Origin: an uncultured Kiloniellaceae bacterium
GTDB taxonomy: Bacteria; Pseudomonadota; Alphaproteobacteria; Kiloniellales; Kiloniellaceae
Assembly: GCA_947493695.1 (NCBI GenBank)
Contig: CANLSF010000007.1
Location: forward strand, 186,001 to 250,000
Direction of reading: 5' to 3'
DNA: 64,000 nucleotides
Shown piece after piece: positions 1-9,938 of this stretch (the stretch's first letter is position 1; each line of letters opens with the position of its first letter). The notes under the pieces were generated by a model that was given only the letters and a program-made list of their open reading frames with translations, made no database searches and had not been told where the DNA came from. A program made the position numbers and the translations under genes.

Positions 1-632
1 CGACGTTTGTTTTCGATCATACCGTCGGACACAAAACCGCGTAAAATCGCGGTAACATACTGTCGCCTGGAAAGGACGAGCGTCGCCAGTTCCTCGTGGG
101 TGATCGGCAGGACCGGATCCACGCCCGGTGGCGTGCGGGTGGCAACCTCGGCATTGAGCTGTAGAAGCACCCGCGCCAGACGCTGCTCCACACTATGACC
201 GGTGACATCGCTGACCCGGGCGTGCAAATGCTGCTGCCGCTTCAACAGAACCCGGACCAGCAGGACTCCAAGCTCGCCATCGGCACGCATGTAGTTGAAG
301 AACTCGTCTCGGCTGAAACAGGTCGTCTCGACTGCCTCGAGAGCGATGCCATTGGCATCACGCAGCGCATGCGGCCGGAGCGCGGAAAGCCCCAGCAGGC
401 TGCCCGGGCCATGTATCTTCAGCAGGGTTTCATGACCATTCTCGTCGGTGCAAGTCGCCTTCACCGTGCCGCTGTTGAGAACGTAGACCTGTCCTGCGGC
501 GTCACCCTGGAAATAGAGATGTTCGTTGCGCTTGAAAGCACGCTTCTGACCGCGCGCCGCCAGCTTGCGTATATAGGTATCGTCGAGATCCTGCTCTAAG
601 TCGATACCGTCGCTGAGTTCTAAATCCGGCAT
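1..632 (-). CDS. Crp/Fnr-family transcriptional regulator (partial, 3' end outside window)
   Basis: About 210 residues are visible in an uninterrupted minus-strand frame that runs off the window start. Residues ~20-115 read as a cyclic-nucleotide-binding-type beta-barrel (KRNEHLYFQGD, then VYVLNSGTVKAT). Residues ~150-205 are the Crp-type helix-turn-helix (HSVEQRLARVL, THEELATLVLSRRQYVTAILR). There is no N-terminal cysteine cluster as in FNR, so an oxygen-sensing Fe-S role is not supported; a FixK/Dnr-like or cAMP-type regulator is possible. ATG at 632 is the only good start. It lies 65 bp downstream of the response regulator on the same strand, so the two are probably co-transcribed with the kinase. 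The C-terminus is missing because of the window edge, not a mutation. Confidence 0.88.
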   Translation of the reverse strand, partial: MPDLELSDGIDLEQDLDDTYIRKLAARGQKRAFKRNEHLYFQGDAAGQVYVLNSGTVKATCTDENGHETLLKIHGPGSLLGLSALRPHALRDANGIALEAVETTCFSRDEFFNYMRADGELGVLLVRVLLKRQQHLHARVSDVTGHSVEQRLARVLLQLNAEVATRTPPGVDPVLPITHEELATLVLSRRQYVTAILRGFVSDGMIENKR

Positions 633-697
633 ATCACGGTATAGTGTTTACCGGTGGCTGTTGGCAATGGCGCCGCTTAAACCGAAGTCCGACGACT

Positions 698-1114
698 TCA
701 GGTCTCGACCACCGTTGAACGGGCTTCATCGTTGGCGCGCTGGGTCTTTTGCAGGATCTGACGCAGGGTGTTGACTCGGACCGGCTTTGCTATCGGACTG
801 ATCTTCAGGTGCTTCGAACGGCCCATGGCGAGTTTGTCCGCCATCATTGCGTAACGAGGATTGTACCCGGTGGCGAGCACAACGTGTACAGGGCGTTCTT
901 TGGAGGACAGCCATTGAATAATTTCGATCCCGTCAATGTTCGGCATCACCAGATCAAGGACAATCAAAGTCGGGTTGAACGATTCATACAACGCCTCGAA
1001 TTCCCGGGAGTCCTGGAGCGTTTTGACAATATAGTTTTCCTGTTCCGCAACCTTGCGCACGTATTCGCAGAACTCCGGTTCGTCGTCGAGAACGAGCAAT
1101 CTCTGCTGCATCAT
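698..1114 (-). CDS. Single-domain response regulator (CheY-like receiver)
   Basis: A receiver domain of about 138 residues with no output domain. The acidic pair is D10-D11, the phospho-acceptor is D54 (LIVLDLVMP), a Thr follows in LATGY, and the conserved Lys is in the C-terminal IAKPV. The start is ATG at 1114, which overlaps the kinase stop codon as ATGA and has the Shine-Dalgarno GGGGAG just upstream; a TTG at 1126 would also be in frame but is less likely. Translational coupling to the kinase suggests they form a phosphorelay. Without an effector domain it probably acts by protein contact or as a phosphate shuttle from the hybrid kinase. Confidence 0.9.
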   Translation of the reverse strand: MMQQRLLVLDDEPEFCEYVRKVAEQENYIVKTLQDSREFEALYESFNPTLIVLDLVMPNIDGIEIIQWLSSKERPVHVVLATGYNPRYAMMADKLAMGRSKHLKISPIAKPVRVNTLRQILQKTQRANDEARSTVVET

Positions 1115-3453
1115 CTTTCTCCCCAATCACCAGGTATCTCCTGCATCAGAGCCTCCCGCATCTTCAGCGCGAGATCTTTTTTGCGGAAAGGCTTTTGCAA
1201 CAGCACCGCGTCCCGATCCAAACGACCGTGATGAATAATGGCGTTCTCGGTGTAGCCGGACATGTAGAGTACGCGCATTCCCGGCCAGCGTTTCTTCACT
1301 GCGTCGGCTAGCTCGCGCCCGTTCATCCCGCCTGGCAAAACGGCATCGGTCAGCAGCATGTCAAAGGCCTCGCTCTGTTCGATAATCTTGAGTGCCGCCG
1401 GCCCGGCTTCGGCTGTCGCAACCTCGTATCCAAGGTCCAGCAGGAGGTCGCGCGTAAGATCACGCACAAGCTGTTCATCCTCTACGACAAGGACTCGCTG
1501 CCCCTGCCCCGAAAGGTCACCGACCTGGATAGGCTTGATCGCATCCTGTTCATCCTGAACAGTGGCGCGCGGAAGGTAGATCTTGATAGTGGTCCCTTCC
1601 CCCTCTTCGCTATAAACCGAGACATGGCCGCCAGACTGTTTGACGAAACCGTACACCATGCTGAGACCGAGCCCGCTGCCCTGACCGACTTCTTTGGTCG
1701 TGAAGAAGGGCTCGAAGATCCGCGATCTTACATCGGACGGCATGCCGCAGCCGGTATCTGTGACAGCGAGCATGACGTATTGACCCGGCTTAACGTCGAC
1801 TTGCGCAGCGACATATTCATCGTCCAGGTGGGCGTTGGCCGTTTCGATCGTCAGCTTGCCGCCTTGACGCATGGAATCTCGTGCATTGATCGCAAGATTC
1901 AATACGGCATTCTCGACCTGGGAGGGATCGACTTCGCAGCGCCATAAACCCGCGGCGCGCACAAACTCGAGTTGGTTCTGTTCGCCGAGCGCGCCGTGCA
2001 ACAACTCCTCGATGCCACTTACCAACGCGTTGATGTTGGTTGGCGTTGGAATGAGAGGCTGTTTGCGGGAGAACGCCAGAAGACGTTGAGTCAGGAGCGC
2101 CCCGCGCTCCGCAGCGCGGATAGCCTTGAACGCCAGTTGATTGCACTCCGGGTGATCTCGGACATGCTCGGTCATCAAATCCAGGTTACCCAGCACGACA
2201 GCGAGAATGTTGTTGAAGTCGTGGGCGATACCCCCGGTCAGTTGACCGACAGCCTCCATCTTCTGCGCCTGACGCAACTGCTCATCGCGCAAGACCTGAT
2301 CTGTCACCTCTATATTGCCCGCGAGTGTGTATCCCTCGGCCGTGCGGATCCGGATACTGTCCGTCCAGTGTATACTGCCGTCGAGCCAGCGGTATCTGAC
2401 ACGGAAATGCGCGCCGTGCTCTCCAGTGCCGAGATTCCGATAACTCTGCAAACGCTCGTCAATCCATTCCTGCTCGCGGCCTGCCACATCTTCAACCGAA
2501 CCGGACCGCATGATCTCCTTGAGAAGCTCCTGGTAACCTGTACCCAAACCAACGTTCCAGCCGGCGTTGGAGGCAAACCTCTTGAAAGCGTTGTTCTGAT
2601 AGATCATCACATCGTCTGGGTCGTAGAGCGCGAAATTCACGTTCAGCATTTCGAGCGCTTTCACGAAAAAATCCTGCGCGCGCTCCCGCTCCTTGATCGC
2701 ATCCACTTCGGTCGTGATATCGTTGGCACTGCCGCGATAACCCGTAAAACACCCTGAAGCGTCGAACAGAGGAATGCCACTAATCGCGACATGATGCACT
2801 TTGCCGTCCGCAGAGCCTTTGTAGTGACAACGCAGGTCTCGGAATGCGGCCTGGGCCTCGATCAAAGACCGGCATTCGCGCCACAACTGATACTGCTCAT
2901 CGGGATCACTTTCGCTCCACGGCGTCCGACCGATCATCTGCTCGATCTCAATACCGCCGATATCTGCGGCGCGCTCGGAGAGATAGGACATCTTGAGCTC
3001 CGTATCCAGCTCCCAGAACCAATCGGATGACGCCGATACAATATCGCGAAACCGCTGCTCGCTCTTCTTCTGCGCTCCCTCGGCGCGTTTGCGCTCATCA
3101 ATGTCAACCATCAAGGCGTAAAAACCCCTGATGTTCGAGGGACCGGTACTCTTCGGCGAAGCAGAGGGATCAAAATCCGGTGCATAATTCACCGCGACCC
3201 AACGCCGTCCACCGTCCTTCAAAAGGATCTTGTTTTCGAACTGCACGGGAGTCCCGGTCAGCACTTGCTCCATCATCGGCTTAGCAAAAGCAAAGATTTC
3301 GGGATCGAGGAATTCTTCCGGTGTTTTTCCGATGATGTCTTCCGGGTCAATCCCAATCAAATTAGAGTAATAGCGATTGACGAAGCGATAACGGAGATCG
3401 GTATCGACGTAGGCAATCATCGCAGGCACATTGTCAATAACCAGCTTCAACAC
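1111..3453 (-). CDS. PAS-domain hybrid sensor histidine kinase with C-terminal receiver
   Basis: A soluble-looking sensor kinase of about 780 residues. PAS-like domains lie at ~1-125 (NVPAMIAYVDTDLRYRFVN), ~130-250 (ending GYRGSANDITTEVD) and ~262-388. HisKA follows with phospho-acceptor H411 (GGIAHDFNNIL). The ATPase domain shows the N-box (NLAINARD, ~519-526), G1 (DTGCGMP, ~566) and G2 (GSGLGLS, ~592). A receiver domain is at ~652-770 with D703. The HDFNNIL motif places it in the large family of alphaproteobacterial PAS/hybrid kinases. The 5' end is odd: the start chosen is GTG at 3453, yet the frame stays open and kinase-like back to a stop at 3544-3546 without an ATG, so the true N-terminus may be lost to a frameshift (see findings). 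It probably phosphorylates the receiver protein encoded next. Confidence 0.9.
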   Translation of the reverse strand: MLKLVIDNVPAMIAYVDTDLRYRFVNRYYSNLIGIDPEDIIGKTPEEFLDPEIFAFAKPMMEQVLTGTPVQFENKILLKDGGRRWVAVNYAPDFDPSASPKSTGPSNIRGFYALMVDIDERKRAEGAQKKSEQRFRDIVSASSDWFWELDTELKMSYLSERAADIGGIEIEQMIGRTPWSESDPDEQYQLWRECRSLIEAQAAFRDLRCHYKGSADGKVHHVAISGIPLFDASGCFTGYRGSANDITTEVDAIKERERAQDFFVKALEMLNVNFALYDPDDVMIYQNNAFKRFASNAGWNVGLGTGYQELLKEIMRSGSVEDVAGREQEWIDERLQSYRNLGTGEHGAHFRVRYRWLDGSIHWTDSIRIRTAEGYTLAGNIEVTDQVLRDEQLRQAQKMEAVGQLTGGIAHDFNNILAVVLGNLDLMTEHVRDHPECNQLAFKAIRAAERGALLTQRLLAFSRKQPLIPTPTNINALVSGIEELLHGALGEQNQLEFVRAAGLWRCEVDPSQVENAVLNLAINARDSMRQGGKLTIETANAHLDDEYVAAQVDVKPGQYVMLAVTDTGCGMPSDVRSRIFEPFFTTKEVGQGSGLGLSMVYGFVKQSGGHVSVYSEEGEGTTIKIYLPRATVQDEQDAIKPIQVGDLSGQGQRVLVVEDEQLVRDLTRDLLLDLGYEVATAEAGPAALKIIEQSEAFDMLLTDAVLPGGMNGRELADAVKKRWPGMRVLYMSGYTENAIIHHGRLDRDAVLLQKPFRKKDLALKMREALMQEIPGDWGER

Positions 3454-3933
3454 CTCTTCGCTCTGTCGAAGTATGTTGTCAGCAAATTTATGGTCGTTTT
3501 GGCCGGTGATGAGGTAATCCTCTCGCCGAAAAACAATAATAGCTCAATGATAGCAAAACACACGCGACCCACAAAGCAGCAATCACCAACATTTACTTGC
3601 AGTTGTTGGAATTTTATTAACAAATAATCGAAGACAATGTCGTCATTCACTCCCACCAACAGCATTTTCAGAGTGTAACTATCTAAAAACGCGAGATCTC
3701 CAGGCGACGCGAGGTCTGTATACGCATCATTTTCGAGGCAGGCAGATCAACCAAAGCGGCTGAGCTCTGGCACGCCCCGGCAGAGTTAGCACACAACCAA
3801 TCAGACAAAAAACAGATGCAAAAATGCCCCAAAGGCCCGGGCGGTGGATACATCTCTGCGGGATAACAAGCCCTTGGGAGGGTGAAACGGCTCAGCTTGT
3901 TCGTCTCCGCGCGGCGACTCTCTCAGAAATAAT

Positions 3934-3949
3934 TTGACCAAATGGACAG
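3934..3949 (+). promoter_or_regulatory. RutR-type operator upstream of hydA
   Basis: The sequence TTGACCAAATGGACAG matches the E. coli RutR box TTGACCANNTGGTCAA at 14 of 16 positions. It matches the box upstream of preT in this window (minus-strand reading) at 15 of 16. Its TTGACC half can serve as a -35 element, with GATGAT at 3958-3963 as a weak -10 (18-bp spacer), so bound repressor would block the promoter of the downstream hydantoinase/dihydropyrimidinase gene. Function is inferred. Confidence 0.72.
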
Positions 3950-3981
3950 GTTTCCGGGATGATTAAAAAAAACCGGAAACC
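3949..3981 (+). repeat. Perfect 9-bp inverted repeat upstream of hydA
   Basis: GGTTTCCGG (3949-3957) and CCGGAAACC (3973-3981) are perfect inverted arms around a 15-base A-rich loop. It abuts the RutR-type box. There is no T-run after the second arm, so it is not a standard terminator. It could be a second protein-binding site or a leader hairpin. Confidence 0.5.
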
Positions 3982-4182
3982 AAGGTGGCCAACGCCAGGA
4001 TCAGTCGGCGGTCGGATAGCCAATTCATCCTGTTCTCAGCACCTTGAAACAACAGCATCCGGCTTCGTGTCGAAAAAGGTCATTCAACGATCAAATGAAT
4101 GGCGCTGCGTACGCACACCATAGTGAGACGCTGGGGTGAGTGTAGGGGAAAGCGCAGTGATTCTGACGGAGAATGGATCTAA

Positions 4183-5670
<1,488 letters not shown>

Positions 5671-5704
5671 GTCGTCTCAACGGCTTGCTCTGAGAGCAAA
5701 ACCG

Positions 5705-5740
5705 ACAAACCCCGCCAGCAACGGCGGGGTTTGTTTTTTT
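5705..5740 (+). terminator. Rho-independent terminator of hydA
   Basis: Twelve perfect base pairs (ACAAACCCCGCC, 5705-5716, with GGCGGGGTTTGT, 5723-5734) close a 6-base loop and run into T7 at 5734-5740. It lies 34 bp after the stop codon. Confidence 0.93.
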
Positions 5741-5778
5741 GAAGCTGTACCGGCTGCACCGATTGAAAGGCTGACGCC

Positions 5779-7089
5779 TTACTTAATCGAACTGGGCAGC
5801 AGCAACTTGGGCAGCCAAAGCACGAGTTCGGGCAACAGAATTATGGTGAGCAGGATCGCCAGCATCGGCAAGAGAATGATCACCACATCCCGCAATACCT
5901 GCACGACATTGAGATTCGCGATTGAGGCGGAAATCAAAAGGCAGAGACCGTAAGGTGGCGTCACCAATCCGAAAGCCAGCGAGACGATCCCGATAATCGC
6001 AAAGGCGACCGGGTGGATGTCTGCCGCCGTCGCCACAGGAAAGAGAACCGTGCCCAGGATGATGATGGTCGGGATGGCGTCGATGAAGAGACCGAAAAGC
6101 AGGAAGAGCGCCGCAATTACCAGCGCCGTACCGAACTGACCGAACTCCAGGCTGGTCATCAGGCCGACGATCAGGCGCGGCACATTATAGAACGACAGCA
6201 TCCAGCCGAACGCCGAGGCCGTCCCGATGGCAAAGAGCGAGATTGAGGCGAAACGGCCCGTGTCATAAAGAACGCCGACCAGTTCTCGCGGGCTGATGGT
6301 CCGGTAGACAAAGAACCCCAGAATGAAGGAATAGAAAGCCGCGACAATGGCGCTTTCCGTCGGGGTGACGATCCCGCCGACGATCCCGCCGATCACGAAG
6401 ACCGGCGTCAGCAGAGCGAGGCCCGCCCCCTTGAAAGCCAGCCAGAATGCGCCAAAGGTAGGACGCCCGGCGGTGGGATAGCCATAGACCTTGGCATAGC
6501 AATAGACGGTCGCCATCAAGGCGGCGGCGATCATCAATCCGGGAATCGCGCCGGCGAGAAACAGCGCGCCGACCGAGATGGACATCACCCCGCCCCAGAC
6601 CACCATCAGGATGCTCGGCGGGATAATGACCCCCATCACCGAGGAACAGGCAGTGATCGCAACGGCAAAGCGGGGGTCATAGCCCTGCTTGGTCATGGCG
6701 GGTATCAGGATCTTGCCGCAGCCCGCGGCGTCGGCGGTGGAGGAACCGGAGATCCCGGCGAAAAGCATGGAGACGGCAACGTTTACCTGCCCTAATCCAC
6801 CCGGTAGCCAGCCGGTCAGCACTCGTGCCAATTCGATCAGGCGATCAGTAATCTTGCCCGAATTCATCAGGTTGGCGGCCAGAAGGAAAAACGGAACCGC
6901 CAGCAGGATGAAGGAATTATAGGACTGGAACATCCGATCCATGATCAAGAATGGCGTCAGACGCAGATCAAACGCCACGACCGGGATGGTCGCGATGCCC
7001 AGTGCAAAGGCAACGGGGACACGCGCGGCGACGAGAAGTACGAACCCGCCGACCAGAATGAGGCAGGCTATACCCGTTGGAATAATCAT
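5779..7089 (-). CDS. dctM: TRAP transporter large permease (DctM type)
   Basis: A 436-residue integral membrane protein with about 12 hydrophobic segments. It is the DctM subunit that carries solute in tripartite ATP-independent periplasmic transport, driven by the sodium or proton gradient. Family signatures include the glycine-rich FAGISGSSTADAAGCGKIL and GVIIPPSILMVVWGGV, plus the C-terminal VSLAFGLVTPPYGLCL. The start ATG overlaps the DctQ stop as ATGA, so translation is coupled. The substrate is not predictable from the permease. Confidence 0.94.
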   Translation of the reverse strand: MIIPTGIACLILVGGFVLLVAARVPVAFALGIATIPVVAFDLRLTPFLIMDRMFQSYNSFILLAVPFFLLAANLMNSGKITDRLIELARVLTGWLPGGLGQVNVAVSMLFAGISGSSTADAAGCGKILIPAMTKQGYDPRFAVAITACSSVMGVIIPPSILMVVWGGVMSISVGALFLAGAIPGLMIAAALMATVYCYAKVYGYPTAGRPTFGAFWLAFKGAGLALLTPVFVIGGIVGGIVTPTESAIVAAFYSFILGFFVYRTISPRELVGVLYDTGRFASISLFAIGTASAFGWMLSFYNVPRLIVGLMTSLEFGQFGTALVIAALFLLFGLFIDAIPTIIILGTVLFPVATAADIHPVAFAIIGIVSLAFGLVTPPYGLCLLISASIANLNVVQVLRDVVIILLPMLAILLTIILLPELVLWLPKLLLPSSIK

Positions 7090-7580
7090 GCCGCCACCTC
7101 ATCCCGGTGACGGTAGTCCTGAACCGCTTCCCACAAACGATAGAGCGCAAACAGCGACCAGCTGATTCCGGCAAAAGGCACGGTGATGTAAATGACCAGA
7201 AGGTTCACCTGCATCATCACTGACTGCTGGATCGAGCCGAACTTGGCATAGCCGATGCCGTAGTACGCAAAGAGAACGGCAAAGATAGCCACCATCGCCA
7301 GCACAAAACCCCTTTGCAGAAGCTTGCCCAGCGGAGACTTCGCGTCAGGCACGACATGCACATCGAAGTGCGTGCCCTCCCACACCGCGATCATGGAGCC
7401 AACCATGACGGTCCAGATAAAAATGAACTTTGCGAGTTCTTCGGTCCAGAGATAGACCGGAATCAAACCGGTGTAGCGCGCGATCACCTGCATCGATACA
7501 GGGACAATCAGAACCGCGATCAAAACGCCGACGAAAACTCGCAGCACCTGACAATAGGCCTCAAGAGCCTGCTTAATCAT
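7086..7580 (-). CDS. dctQ: TRAP transporter small permease (DctQ type)
   Basis: The small four-helix membrane subunit of a TRAP transporter, about 164 residues. Hydrophobic segments lie near the N-terminus (VFVGVLIAVLIVPVSM), at the TEELAKFIFIWTVMVGS motif typical of DctQ, and twice near the C-terminus. ATG 7580 is preferred over the in-frame TTG at 7592. It sits between the binding-protein gene and DctM on the same strand, with an internal terminator upstream. Confidence 0.9.
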   Translation of the reverse strand: MIKQALEAYCQVLRVFVGVLIAVLIVPVSMQVIARYTGLIPVYLWTEELAKFIFIWTVMVGSMIAVWEGTHFDVHVVPDAKSPLGKLLQRGFVLAMVAIFAVLFAYYGIGYAKFGSIQQSVMMQVNLLVIYITVPFAGISWSLFALYRLWEAVQDYRHRDEVAA

Positions 7581-7686
7581 GGCGATATCCAACGGGTGAA
7601 ATTATAGAGGCCGAGCCTGTTGCAACAGGTCACATCTTCAACAGAGTGAAGCACGCTCATGCGCCCCTGCCAATAAATGCGTAGCC

Positions 7687-7718
7687 AAAAAAAATCCCCG
7701 CGGCTATCAACCGCGGGG
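7687..7718 (-). terminator. Terminator between dctP and dctQ (minus strand)
   Basis: The arms CCCCGCGG (7696-7703) and CCGCGGGG (7711-7718) form an 8-bp GC stem. Read on the minus strand it is followed by T8 (A8 at 7687-7694 on +). It lies just after dctP and before dctQM, so it probably attenuates read-through and gives excess binding protein over permease. Confidence 0.85.
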
Positions 7719-7735
7719 AGCAGTACAGCGATGTC

Positions 7736-8737
7736 TTACTTCTCGCGGATCGCCTTGAGCAGGGCACTGGCGCCCAGTTCCTCGGCATAAGAGTCCTGAA
7801 CCGGAAGGACCAGATCAAGCAGCTTCGCGCGGTCAGCGAAAGGATGAACCTGAATCTGCTTGGCAGTTTCCATCTGGGTCAGCTTTTCGCCATCCTGACG
7901 GGATTCCAGCTCACGACCGTACTCACCGGCTTCCTTACCCGCACGCAGAATGACTTCCTGCATCTCCGGGGAGAGCTTGGCAAAGGATTTCCCGCTGAAG
8001 AGAATCGGACGGACGGTAATGGAGTGCTGGGTCAGCGTAATGTGCGGGGCGACTTCAAAGAACTTGTACTGCAGAAGACTCGCAGACTCGTTTTCCAGTC
8101 CATCAACCACGCCGGTCTGAATAGCGTTATAGACCTCGGAGTAGGCAATCGCCGAAGGAGCCGCTGTCAGCGCTTCGAAGACACGGGCCTGAATCGGCGC
8201 ACCCATGACGCGCATCTTGTGGCCGCCAAGCTCATCCAGGTTCGAGATTTTCTTGTTCGAAATCAGGTTGCGGGTTCCACCGCCGGCATAGCCGATAACC
8301 TTGATGTCGGCGCGTTCGAGAATGGCGTCTTCCAGTGGCTTCAGCACGTCGCTGGAAAGAACCGCGTTCCAGTGGTCGAGATCCCGGAAGACAAACGGCA
8401 TATCCATGAGCGGAACCGAAGGCGCGAAGCGTGCAAGGTTGGACGGAGCCGCAATCGCATAGTCGATGGCAACGCCCTGATTCAGAAAGTTGATGTAATC
8501 CGGCTCGATGCCCAGCTCGCTGTTGCCGCGCAGATCGAAGTCGATGTCCTTGCCGGAATACTTGTTTACCAGCTCGCCGAAGCGGATCAGCGTTTTGCTG
8601 TAGGCGTGCTCGTTATCGAACAGGCTTGCGCCCCGAAACGTCATGTCGGCGGACTGTGCAGCTGTTGCGGAAACCGCGAAGGCTCCAACGAGGGCAGCTC
8701 CCTGGATCAGTCTTTTGCCTTTATTGAAAAGAGTCAT
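7736..8737 (-). CDS. dctP: TRAP transporter substrate-binding protein (DctP type)
   Basis: A 333-residue periplasmic solute receptor. A signal peptide (LIQGAALVGAFAVSATAAQSA) precedes the mature domain. DctP hallmarks are visible: VIGYAGGGTRNLISNKK followed by LGGHKMRVMGAPIQARVFEALTAAPSAIAYSEVYNAIQTGVVDGLEN, which contains the region binding the substrate carboxylate. ATG 8737 follows GGGAGGA, so it is a secure start; an earlier in-frame ATG at 8779 is not needed. It is the first gene of dctPQM. A GntR regulator gene starts divergently about 310 bp away. The ligand is probably an organic acid, but which one is unknown. Confidence 0.94.
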   Translation of the reverse strand: MTLFNKGKRLIQGAALVGAFAVSATAAQSADMTFRGASLFDNEHAYSKTLIRFGELVNKYSGKDIDFDLRGNSELGIEPDYINFLNQGVAIDYAIAAPSNLARFAPSVPLMDMPFVFRDLDHWNAVLSSDVLKPLEDAILERADIKVIGYAGGGTRNLISNKKISNLDELGGHKMRVMGAPIQARVFEALTAAPSAIAYSEVYNAIQTGVVDGLENESASLLQYKFFEVAPHITLTQHSITVRPILFSGKSFAKLSPEMQEVILRAGKEAGEYGRELESRQDGEKLTQMETAKQIQVHPFADRAKLLDLVLPVQDSYAEELGASALLKAIREK

Positions 8738-8853
8738 GTTCGTCCTCCCGATACTTGTTTTGGCCGCGCCTACATTCACGTGACGCGGTCCATTTCCTGA
8801 ATTTTGAACTTCGAGACAAACACGTCATTCGGCGTTCGTCAACAAATATGCAG

Positions 8854-8867
8854 ACTAGTATGGTAAT
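8854..8867 (+). promoter_or_regulatory. Candidate GntR operator, TRAP-operon copy
   Basis: ACTAGTATGGTAAT matches the minus-strand reading of 9939-9952 (ACTGGTATGGTAGT) at 12 of 14 positions. It lies in the divergent region between dctP and the GntR gene. The recurrence on both sides of the regulator gene, ahead of two likely targets, suggests its binding site. Confidence 0.55.
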
Positions 8868-9050
8868 TTATGACAACTCGGGCTATCTATAGTCCCGCTT
8901 CTTGATGAGCTTGAGATAATAGACAGAAATTCGCTGTAGGCTTTGCTTAAAGGCGGAGGCATTTTCTGTCCGGAAGAGTTGTGATAAATTCAAAATCCGT
9001 TATCTGATGCTTGTGGGTTCTAGGACCAAATGGGCGATCCGAGGGACTGA

Positions 9051-9740
9051 ATGAACGTTTTAAATACGATCCGCAGCGCGGGCAGACGAACCTCCGCCGA
9101 CGATGTTTTTGAACGCTTGCGCGCGGATATCGTCTCGCTTCGCCTGGTGCCGGGCACCAAACTCTCGGAAGTGGAGGTTGCAAAGCAGAGCGACGTATCG
9201 CGCCAGCCGGTGCGTGAAGCCTTCATCCGCCTCAATAATATGAACCTGCTCCAGGTCCGCCCTCAGAAAGCGACCCTGGTACGTAAAATATCGGTGCAGG
9301 GTATTCTGAACACCCGCTTCATCCGCACCGCGATCGAAGTCGAGGTCGTGCGCAAAGCTTGCGAACGCGCGGAGCAAGAAGATCTCAAAAAGATCGAGAA
9401 CAACCTGAAACAGCAGAAACGAGCCGCCAACAGCCACAAGACAGACCACTTCCACCAGTTGGACTACGACTTCCACCACCTGATGTGCGCTGCGGCAAAA
9501 GTCGAGTTCGCCTTCGAAGCCATCGAAGACAATAAATCCCAGGTAGACCGGCTCTGCATGCTGAGCCTTGCGGATAAAGACGGAATGCTGGAGCTCTATG
9601 AGGATCATTCCAGAATATTCGAGGCGCTGAAACAACGTGACGGAGACGCTGTGGTCGCTGCAACGCGCCTACATTTGAGCCGTCTCGACAAAACCCTTCA
9701 GGACGCCCGCAGGAACCACCCAGACTTTTTTGACGATTGA
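9051..9740 (+). CDS. GntR-family regulator (FadR/FCD subfamily)
   Basis: A 229-residue repressor-type protein. Residues ~15-75 form the winged helix (RLRADIVSLRLVPGTKLSEVEVAKQSDVSRQPVREAFIRL). Residues ~90-215 form an all-helical FCD ligand domain with metal-binding-type residues (DYDFHHLM, then DHSRIFEAL and HLSRLDKTL). FCD regulators commonly sense organic acids or sugar acids. The gene lies between a TRAP operon (divergent) and an SDR gene (downstream), each with a copy of the same 14-bp motif upstream, so it probably controls both. ATG at 9051 is the natural start. Confidence 0.92.
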   Translation: MNVLNTIRSAGRRTSADDVFERLRADIVSLRLVPGTKLSEVEVAKQSDVSRQPVREAFIRLNNMNLLQVRPQKATLVRKISVQGILNTRFIRTAIEVEVVRKACERAEQEDLKKIENNLKQQKRAANSHKTDHFHQLDYDFHHLMCAAAKVEFAFEAIEDNKSQVDRLCMLSLADKDGMLELYEDHSRIFEALKQRDGDAVVAATRLHLSRLDKTLQDARRNHPDFFDD

Positions 9741-9938
9741 GGCTTCTTGGTTACAGGTCGCTGACCTGCTCCGGAACTCTGCCCGGCAGCGTTGATCACA
9801 CCGGAAAAGGTGCGGCAACTGGTGGATGAGAGACAAATGTCACCGCCCGTCTTGGCGATCCAATTCTTTGCTGGATCAGCCTTTGCAGCGACCTTGGCCA
9901 CGGGACTGGAGATTTGAATCTCTTGACAGCATTGGGCC

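Noticed and set aside
3768-3784. TGGCACGCCCCGGCA as a second sigma-54 promoter
   Set aside because: GG and GC are 11 instead of 12 bp apart and the TT of the -12 element is absent.
7844-8800. Plus-strand open frame opposite dctP
   Set aside because: Antisense to the TRAP receptor gene; composition is the mirror of its codon bias.
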